A stretch of 64,000 bases of DNA, from contig JAIOOU010000017.1 of the NCBI GenBank assembly GCA_021414245.1, positions 372,001 to 436,000 of the forward strand, read 5' to 3'. Below, in pieces: positions 58,474-64,000 of the stretch. Below the pieces are notes generated by a model that did not search any database, was not told the DNA's origin, and saw only the letters and a program-made list of their open reading frames with translations. How positions within the stretch are numbered: the stretch's first letter is position 1; every line of letters starts with the position of its first letter. Origin of the DNA: Chloroflexota bacterium. GTDB taxonomy: Bacteria; Chloroflexota; Anaerolineae; Anaerolineales; Villigracilaceae. A program made the translations under genes and the position numbers.

Positions 58474-59598
58474 ATGATGCCGCCCCTCGCCGAAGTTGCC
58501 CTGCTTTTCCTCAAACTGGGGTTTACAGCCTTTGGAGGGCCCGCCGCACACATCGGCATCATGCACGATGAAGTGGTCAAGCGCCGCAAATGGTTGACGG
58601 ATGAGGGATTTCTGGACCTGCTCGGTGCGACCAATCTAATCCCCGGCCCCAACTCAACTGAAATGGCAATCCATATTGGCTACCTGCGTGCGGGCCTGCC
58701 CGGCTTGATTGCGGCCGGACTGGGCTTCGTCCTGCCCGCCGCGCTGATCGTGCTGGGACTCTCCTGGTTGTATGTCCGCTTCGGAGCCATGCCCCAGGTC
58801 GAATGGCTGATGTATGGGGTCAAACCGGTTGTGATCGCCATTATTTCCCAGGCATTATGGAACCTCGGAAACAAGGCTTTCAAGAACAGGCTGCTTGGTA
58901 TTGTTGGCGTGACAGTCTTCATACTTTATTTTTTTAAGGCCAACGAAATAGTGCTGCTCTTCGCCGGAGGACTGGTTGTCATGCTGATCGCCAAGTGGCG
59001 CCATCTCACGAAACCCTCCCCATTGTTTCTTTTCCCATTGGGCGGCATCGGCCTTGCTCAATTCACGATCCCCTTCAGTCTGCCCATCCTATTTCTGACC
59101 TTCCTCAAAATCGGTTCCGTTCTCTACGGCAGCGGATATGTCCTGCTCGCCTTCCTTCGCAACGATTTTGTGCTGCGCCTCGGCTGGCTGACAGACCGGC
59201 AACTCCTCGATGCCATCGCGATCGGACAGATTACGCCCGGTCCGCTTTTTACGTCCGCCACCTTCATTGGGTATATTCTCGGCGGCACCCCCGGCGCACT
59301 GCTGGCCACACTTGGAATTTTCCTGCCTTCATTTATTTTTGTTTTAATGTCAAATCCGCTGATTCCAAAGATCCGGAATTCCGTCTGGGCGGGGAGCCTG
59401 CTTGACGGGGTCAACGCATCATCTCTTGGACTGATGGCCGGGGTGACCTGCCAATTGGCATTTTCGTCGCTGACGGATTTTTACACGGCATTTATTGGCA
59501 CCGTTTCCCTCGTCCTGCTCCTGCGTTACAAAATCAACTCCACCTGGCTGATCGCAGGCGGAGCACTCGCAGGCTACTTAATTCAATTTATCCGCTAA
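58474..59598 (+). CDS. chrA: Chromate transporter family protein (ChrA)
   Basis: The 374-residue protein is a bidomain CHR membrane protein. The first half has LKLGFTAFGGPAAHIGIMHDEVVKRRKWLT and GATNLIPGPNSTEMAIHIGY, the second LKIGSVLYGSGYVLLAFLRNDFV and AIAIGQITPGPLFTSATFIGYI, the repeated signatures of the family, with ten or more helices in total. ChrA exports chromate in some bacteria, but many homologues have other, unknown anion substrates. It lies in a same-strand run from the ABC-2 genes to the thioesterase. Confidence 0.93.
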   Translation: MMPPLAEVALLFLKLGFTAFGGPAAHIGIMHDEVVKRRKWLTDEGFLDLLGATNLIPGPNSTEMAIHIGYLRAGLPGLIAAGLGFVLPAALIVLGLSWLYVRFGAMPQVEWLMYGVKPVVIAIISQALWNLGNKAFKNRLLGIVGVTVFILYFFKANEIVLLFAGGLVVMLIAKWRHLTKPSPLFLFPLGGIGLAQFTIPFSLPILFLTFLKIGSVLYGSGYVLLAFLRNDFVLRLGWLTDRQLLDAIAIGQITPGPLFTSATFIGYILGGTPGALLATLGIFLPSFIFVLMSNPLIPKIRNSVWAGSLLDGVNASSLGLMAGVTCQLAFSSLTDFYTAFIGTVSLVLLLRYKINSTWLIAGGALAGYLIQFIR

Positions 59599-59611
59599 AA
59601 TCAGGTGCAGA

Positions 59612-60019
59612 ATGCCCCCATCCCCCGTTTACTCAAAAACAATCCGCATTCCTCAATCCGCCATTGACGAGAACGGCCACGTCAACAATGTTACCTATGT
59701 GCAATGGATGCAGGAGATTGCCGTGGAACACTACGCCTCCATCGGCGGAATCGAAGCGCAGGGGCCGGATTCGACCTGGGTTGTGCGGGAGCACAAGATC
59801 GAGTATCTGGTGCCCGCATATTCGGGGGAAGAGATCGAGGTCAAAACATGGGTGGAAAACATCCGGCGCGTGCGCTCGCTGCGAAAATATGAATTCGTTC
59901 GCAAGGCAGACGATAAGATCCTGGTGAAGGGTGAAACAGATTGGGTCTTTGTGGATGTGAAGACGGGCAGTCCGCGCGCCGTGCCGCAGGCAGTTAGCAA
60001 AATATTCGATCTGACTTAA
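59612..60019 (+). CDS. Acyl-CoA thioesterase, hotdog fold (4HBT family)
   Basis: The 135-residue single hotdog domain has the 4-hydroxybenzoyl-CoA thioesterase pattern: ENGHVNNVTYVQWMQEIAVEHYAS (about residues 19-42, with Asp/Glu and Asn-His-Asn catalytic region), then VREHKIEYLVPAYSGEEIEVKTWVENIRRVRS and DWVFVDVKTGSPRAVP. It should hydrolyse an acyl- or aryl-CoA in the cytoplasm. It converges with the glycosyltransferase gene 32 bases away; no terminator hairpin is clear in that short gap. Confidence 0.9.
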   Translation: MPPSPVYSKTIRIPQSAIDENGHVNNVTYVQWMQEIAVEHYASIGGIEAQGPDSTWVVREHKIEYLVPAYSGEEIEVKTWVENIRRVRSLRKYEFVRKADDKILVKGETDWVFVDVKTGSPRAVPQAVSKIFDLT

Positions 60020-60051
60020 GACAAACACTTTTCGGACCCGTACCCCTCTGT

Positions 60052-61218
60052 TTATTCAGCCAAAAGCTTTTCATATACCTTGATCAATTTCTTCTGCGAC
60101 TCGTGCCATGTGAATTCTGTCAACGCACGCGCCGAAGCGGATTCAGCCAGCCGTTTCGACAATTGAAAATCGTTCAACAGGGTTATCACCTGCCGTCCAA
60201 GATCGTCGGGGTCGTTCGGGGAAAACAAGAGCGCGTCCACATCCTCCCTGACCAACTCGCGCACGATGGGCATGTTGGGGGCCAGCAGCGGACGCCCCGC
60301 CGCCATATATTCCAGCACCTTGATCGGACAGGCACCCTGGGTGACATTTCTATCATTTAATCCCAGCGGAGCCACACAGATATCGGACTCTGCGATCAGG
60401 GAGGGAATCTGATGATGAGGAACGGCCGGCTGGACAGATACGCTTCCTTCCACCCCGAGCTTGCGAATCTGCTTCGATAGGATCTTCCTTTGCCTTGAGC
60501 GTCCGCGGCCGATAATACGGAGATGCACAGGCTGTTGTTCGAGGATCTTCGGCAGCGCACGGACCACAATATCCAAACCCTGCCAATCGGCCAGTGTCCC
60601 GATATAAAGCAAAACCGGCACGCGACCATCGCGGACGGGTAAAGACGAGGGGGAAAAATCCGAGGCGCTGACTCCGTTCGGGATGACAGTCACCAGCTTG
60701 CGGTTAAGCCCGAGCGAGGCAATATACTCGCGAGTCACATTGGAGGGGCAGATGATCGCATCACTTAAGTGCAGGGTCGCAATTTCCTGCTCCTTGATCT
60801 TTGAAATCAAATCCGAATCCAGTCCAGGATAGTGGTATTTGAGCTCGATCGAAGGTAGTCCGTTTACTTCAAAAAGAGTCCTGTACCCGAGCCGTTTTTT
60901 ATTTTGAGCGATCTGCAGCCCGTCCCAAACGTTCCGGTACTGAACAACATCGTAATCCGGGTGCAGGGCAAGATGAGCCAGCACCGATTTGCCAAAATGA
61001 GCGGCCCGTGCCAGGAAGTTCTGGGACAGGTCCTGGCTGATCCGTGTCACCCGCGCACCTTCCAATTCGTCCTCGCCGGGCAGCAGGCCGTCGTTGGGCG
61101 TGATAAGATGGACACCATAATTCCTATTGACCAACCCGCGAATGTTGTGCAAAATATGGGTCGACGCACCCTTTGGGCTTGGTACAATATCAAAGGCCGT
61201 GTAGAGTATCTTTGTCAT
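60052..61218 (-). CDS. Glycosyltransferase family 4
   Basis: The 388-residue GT-B enzyme has an N-terminal acceptor domain (FDIVPSPKGASTHILHNIRGL) and the GT4 donor-binding half: VIPNGVSASDFSP, VPVLLYIGTLADWQGLDIVVRAL and the E-x7-E region in QGACPIKVLEYMAAGRPLLAP with Glu residues for the nucleotide sugar. The acceptor is unknown; exopolysaccharide or glycolipid is likely. Its ATG lies eight bases from a TATAAT on the minus strand (61227-61232), suggesting another leaderless transcript. Confidence 0.92.
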   Translation of the reverse strand: MTKILYTAFDIVPSPKGASTHILHNIRGLVNRNYGVHLITPNDGLLPGEDELEGARVTRISQDLSQNFLARAAHFGKSVLAHLALHPDYDVVQYRNVWDGLQIAQNKKRLGYRTLFEVNGLPSIELKYHYPGLDSDLISKIKEQEIATLHLSDAIICPSNVTREYIASLGLNRKLVTVIPNGVSASDFSPSSLPVRDGRVPVLLYIGTLADWQGLDIVVRALPKILEQQPVHLRIIGRGRSRQRKILSKQIRKLGVEGSVSVQPAVPHHQIPSLIAESDICVAPLGLNDRNVTQGACPIKVLEYMAAGRPLLAPNMPIVRELVREDVDALLFSPNDPDDLGRQVITLLNDFQLSKRLAESASARALTEFTWHESQKKLIKVYEKLLAE

Positions 61219-61250
61219 TGAAATGAATTATAAGACAACCGGAGGAATGT

Positions 61251-62195
61251 ATGCCAATCCTATGTATCGTTGCTGCCCTCGGCATTGTGGTCCTGTCACT
61301 TTTCTTTTACCTGTTGAACACGGCGCGTAAAAAGACCGCGCCCGCCACGATCAGCGCAGGCAAGAAAGACTACACGCCGGTCTACGTGTCCATTGCAGAC
61401 AAGCCTGATTCGATCATGCGCGGCATGGATAAGTTCGTGAAGGAGGTCCAGCTTACGGAAAAAGCCGGGGATAAATGGCGCTGGATCCCGATGTTGATCT
61501 TTTTGGCGGGCGTCGGGTTGATGATGATCGACGGGCTGCTGCTTCTATTCGGTTACTTCTCCCTGGTATTCACCGGTGGCGGCATGCTGTTGTGGCTGGC
61601 GGCGTTCATCATGGCGCTCAGCCTGCGCAAAAGCGACTCCTCGGACTTTTCGCCCAGATACAAGGGAACGAAGGAGATCCTGCACACCCTGCGGGATGAC
61701 CTGAAACCCAATTCCACCTTTCTGGGCCACCTTGACCTGACTGGTGCGATGATAAAAACAAAAGTAGCCCGCGAGGCACAGGATGCCCAAAGCCGCACCA
61801 CTCAATATTTCCGGGATGAGTGGCTGGCGCTTAAAGCCAAACTCTACGACGGGAACATTCTGCGGGTCTCTGCCATTCAAAAATCAAAGATGCGAAAATC
61901 CTATTTAAAACGCAGCCGCATCAGCGGAAAATACAAGACCAAGCCGGAAAAATTCAAGGGCAGCGCGCATGACCTGAAGGTCCGCATTGTGGTCAATCCC
62001 GAAGCCTACAAGATCGTTTCCAACAAGGAATTCAGACAGGGCGCGAATGTCGGCAAATATACCATCTCACAGTTAAGCACCGAAGACGGGATGATCAACG
62101 TTGTCGCAAGCTCCCCCTTTGATGAGGTCGAGCACGACCAGATCCTGAGTTTTTTGAAATCCACCTATTCCCTCCTGCAACGAAAGGCCGCCTAA
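61251..62195 (+). CDS. Hypothetical membrane protein
   Basis: I do not recognise a named family. The 314-residue protein has an N-terminal helix (CIVAALGIVVLSLFFYLLN), a soluble stretch, two helices at about residues 82-124 (PMLIFLAGVGLMMIDGLLLLFGYF onward), and a ~190-residue cytoplasmic, very basic region with LKPNSTFLGHLDLTGAM, KMRKSYLKRSRISGKYKTK and a closing DEVEHDQILSFLKSTYSLL. It lies one base before the beta-propeller gene and GGAGGAATGT precedes it, so the two probably work together in the membrane. Confidence 0.75.
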   Translation: MPILCIVAALGIVVLSLFFYLLNTARKKTAPATISAGKKDYTPVYVSIADKPDSIMRGMDKFVKEVQLTEKAGDKWRWIPMLIFLAGVGLMMIDGLLLLFGYFSLVFTGGGMLLWLAAFIMALSLRKSDSSDFSPRYKGTKEILHTLRDDLKPNSTFLGHLDLTGAMIKTKVAREAQDAQSRTTQYFRDEWLALKAKLYDGNILRVSAIQKSKMRKSYLKRSRISGKYKTKPEKFKGSAHDLKVRIVVNPEAYKIVSNKEFRQGANVGKYTISQLSTEDGMINVVASSPFDEVEHDQILSFLKSTYSLLQRKAA

Positions 62196-62196
62196 C

Positions 62197-63756
62197 ATGA
62201 GCAGAAAAATCATTCCCTTTATTGTCGCCTTTGTACTCGCCTGTCTTGTCATGATCGTGGCCGGCGTGTTCTCCTTCAGTGGTGCAGTAAGCGCCGAAAA
62301 ATTCGGCAGCACCGTCACCTGGACACAGCCCTACAATACCGCCGAAAGCATGAAGGTTTTGGATTTCACGGGTGATGGCCTGGACGAACTCTTCATTCAA
62401 AATACCAGTGATGTCAGTGTATACGATGGCAGTGGAAGCCGCATATGGAATTTTCCATACTCGTCGCCAAAAACGACCTTGGGCGATCTGAACGGCGATA
62501 ATGTCGAGGACATCATTGTCTATTATGTGGGCACAGGCATGTCTGTGGATACAATCATCAATGGACAACAGGCCAGGCTGGCTGAGACACTTGACATCGG
62601 ATTTCCCTCACGCGTGGCCCTCATCCGCTTCTCTTCCGGACCCGAGATCGTGCTCGGCGACAACAGCGGCGGACTCCTGACTTTGGATTTGAACGGCCAA
62701 CCTGTCTGGAACGGCGACGCTGGAAACGAGGAAGTACGCGGCATGGATGATGCAAAGATTGGCGGTCAAACCTATCTTGCCACGGCCAGTCATGATGGAA
62801 CGGTAACGGTCTTCGACGCTCAAGGCCAGACGGTCTGGAAAACCAGCCAGGAACAGCTGCGCCGCATGCGCGCCTTCGACCTGAACGCGGACGGGAACAG
62901 TGAGATCATCACCGGCGGCGAATACGGCGCCTTTAATATTTACAGCGCCGTGGATGGAAGCGTGCTGTTCAGCAAATCGCTGGGACAAGCCATCAGTGAA
63001 GTGCGCGAAGTGGAATTGAACGGCGACCCCTCCTCCCGGGAGATCATCGTCGGCGGAAAGGATGGCGGTGTATGGGCCTTTTCTTTCAACGGCACGACCG
63101 CAGCACAAATGTGGACGGGGTCGCTATCTGACAAGGTTACCGAAATTTCGGGCATTGATGTCAACGAAGACGGGAAGGAAGAGGCTGTACTCGGGGATGA
63201 TTCCGGCAATGTGGCCGTTTTCACCGAAACGGGTTCGCGCAACAACCTGCCAAAGCACACCTCCGGAATTACCCGCATCGATGTGGGTAAACTTGGCGGC
63301 GACCGTCAGGTTGTGATCGCGGATTACAATGAAGTACAGGTCAACACCGTCAACTTCAACTCCATTCCCGGGTTCCAGTACACGCCCCTGATCGTTGGCT
63401 TGATCGTTTCGGCCATCATGATGATCATCGCCGCCATCCTGGCATCCATTCCACCCAAACCGGAAATGAAGATCGCCTTCCAGGATAACAGCAAGGAATC
63501 ACTGGAGGCCCAGCGGCGCATGCTTAAGGAATCCATTGCCGATGTGGAGCGACTGCGGAAATCCGGCGAGGTCACCGGGGACGCCTATCTGGCCCGTCTG
63601 AAACGCCTGCGCGGCGATCTCGCAGAAAATGAAGCTGCCTACAAGACCGCAGGCTATCCGATCAAGGTGGAGACCTTCCAATGCCCGAACTGCGGAGGCA
63701 CCCTTGAACTGGGCATGGACAAGTGCGAGTATTGTGGACAGGTGATCCTTTCGTAA
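62197..63756 (+). CDS. Membrane protein with extracellular beta-propeller and cytoplasmic zinc ribbon
   Basis: A signal-anchor helix (about residues 5-30) is followed by ~340 residues of FG-GAP/PQQ-like beta-propeller repeats with calcium-binding-type loops DFTGDGLDE, DLNGDNVED, DLNADGNSE and DVNEDGKEE. A second helix (about 398-420, LIVGLIVSAIMMIIAAIL) leads to a cytoplasmic coiled segment (EAQRRMLKESIADVERLRKSGEVTGDAYLARLKRLRGDL) and a C-terminal CPNC...CEYC zinc ribbon (about 496-514). The domain order suggests a transmembrane linker or sensor. The gene starts one base after the preceding membrane protein gene. Confidence 0.85.
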   Translation: MSRKIIPFIVAFVLACLVMIVAGVFSFSGAVSAEKFGSTVTWTQPYNTAESMKVLDFTGDGLDELFIQNTSDVSVYDGSGSRIWNFPYSSPKTTLGDLNGDNVEDIIVYYVGTGMSVDTIINGQQARLAETLDIGFPSRVALIRFSSGPEIVLGDNSGGLLTLDLNGQPVWNGDAGNEEVRGMDDAKIGGQTYLATASHDGTVTVFDAQGQTVWKTSQEQLRRMRAFDLNADGNSEIITGGEYGAFNIYSAVDGSVLFSKSLGQAISEVREVELNGDPSSREIIVGGKDGGVWAFSFNGTTAAQMWTGSLSDKVTEISGIDVNEDGKEEAVLGDDSGNVAVFTETGSRNNLPKHTSGITRIDVGKLGGDRQVVIADYNEVQVNTVNFNSIPGFQYTPLIVGLIVSAIMMIIAAILASIPPKPEMKIAFQDNSKESLEAQRRMLKESIADVERLRKSGEVTGDAYLARLKRLRGDLAENEAAYKTAGYPIKVETFQCPNCGGTLELGMDKCEYCGQVILS

Positions 63757-63773
63757 ACCCCAGTTGAAAACAA

Positions 63774-63806
63774 AAAAGAGGCCACTGCTTTGCAGTGGCC
63801 TCTTTT
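63774..63806. terminator. Bidirectional intrinsic terminator
   Basis: AAAAGAGGCCACTGC and GCAGTGGCCTCTTTT enclose a TTT loop, between the beta-propeller gene and the convergent gene that leaves the window. Confidence 0.92.
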
Positions 63807-63817
63807 AGATAACCCGG

Positions 63818-64000
63818 CTATTGGATCGAGAATTGCTGCTCGCCGACCTTCGCACCGGCAAGGTAAATTTCAACCTTGTATTGGGCTGCCGGGAAGCCGC
63901 CCTGTGTGCTTTCAATCTGGGCATAGATTGTCGGCTCACCATTGTAGGTGTAATCCGTGGTCAGGAAGGCTTCGTTCGGATCCTGTCCATCCACATTGAG
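63818..64000 (-). CDS. C-terminal end of an unidentified protein (partial)
   Basis: The minus strand is open from the window edge to a TAG just before the terminator, giving the last 60 residues of a protein. The sequence alternates polar and hydrophobic residues (AFLTTDYTYNGEPTIYAQIES, then AAQYKVEIYLAGAKVGEQQFSI), like a beta-sandwich or fibronectin-type extracellular domain. The family cannot be told from this fragment. The plus-strand frame over the same bases is taken as a shadow because the terminator fits the minus-strand stop codon. Confidence 0.65.
   Translation of the reverse strand, partial: LNVDGQDPNEAFLTTDYTYNGEPTIYAQIESTQGGFPAAQYKVEIYLAGAKVGEQQFSIQ

Noticed and set aside
63790-63999. 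Plus-strand open frame at the right edge
   Set aside because: The minus strand over the same bases ends in a stop codon beside a fitting terminator and gives a sensible beta-rich protein end; the plus-strand frame has an atypical composition.

Overview
The window looks like a chromosomal segment of a Chloroflexota bacterium, most likely class Anaerolineae. This is inferred from the gene repertoire and from gene types common in that group (GAF/HD-GYP proteins, SPFH-HTH protein, LysM and YtxH proteins, a complete ECF module, beta-oxidation genes beside a tungsten aldehyde oxidoreductase), not from a marker gene. Genes are densely packed on both strands. Convergent pairs are usually separated by strong bidirectional hairpin terminators. 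I see no insertion sequence, prophage or CRISPR array. The only RNA gene found is one tRNA-Leu(GAG).

Layout. 1-4.5 kb: end of an HD-GYP gene, a CBS-containing family II pyrophosphatase, a HepT-like protein that has lost its catalytic motif, an unknown small protein, XdhC and an SPFH-HTH fusion. 4.6-8.6 kb (minus): NAD(P)HX repair enzyme, aldehyde:ferredoxin oxidoreductase, SCP2 protein. 8.7-12.1 kb: a polar amino acid ABC importer directly coupled to dimethylarginine dimethylaminohydrolase. 12.3-20.7 kb: tRNA-Leu, plsX, a NERD-like membrane protein, exonuclease-DinG helicase, GAF-HD-GYP phosphodiesterase, dCTP deaminase and two conserved unknowns. 20.8-24.3 kb (minus): a complete ECF transporter operon (fused EcfA, S component, EcfT). 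24.4-26.8 kb (minus): a response regulator with a histone-like tail plus a cyclic-nucleotide-binding histidine kinase. 26.8-28.8 kb: divergent thrC and thrB. 28.9-36.8 kb (minus): TerC, then a TetR-controlled fatty acid beta-oxidation operon (TetR, two acyl-CoA dehydrogenases, FadN-type bifunctional enzyme, thiolase, SCP2 protein). 36.9-48.5 kb: envelope, membrane and hypothetical genes, including LysM, YtxH, TrhA-like, a membrane-fused spermidine synthase-like protein, a PAF-acetylhydrolase-like lipase, an ATP-grasp enzyme and a SIS isomerase.

48.5-56.4 kb is a metal homeostasis region. It holds an MntR-like regulator with a matching operator-promoter, an NRAMP transporter fused to a universal stress domain, a two-domain multicopper oxidase paired with a ZIP transporter that carries an extracytoplasmic domain, and an ArsR/SmtB sensor with a perfect 12-2-12 type operator followed by a CDF zinc exporter. 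56.4-64 kb: an ABC-2 exporter, a monooxygenase-like protein, ChrA, a thioesterase, a glycosyltransferase, and a pair of membrane proteins, one combining an extracellular beta-propeller with a cytoplasmic zinc ribbon. An unidentified gene runs off the right edge.

A recurring regulatory feature is a -10 box lying 6-9 bases from the start codon (dinG, the fused ecfA, thrB, the DUF1684 gene, the gene at 37819, the glycosyltransferase), which suggests leaderless mRNAs.
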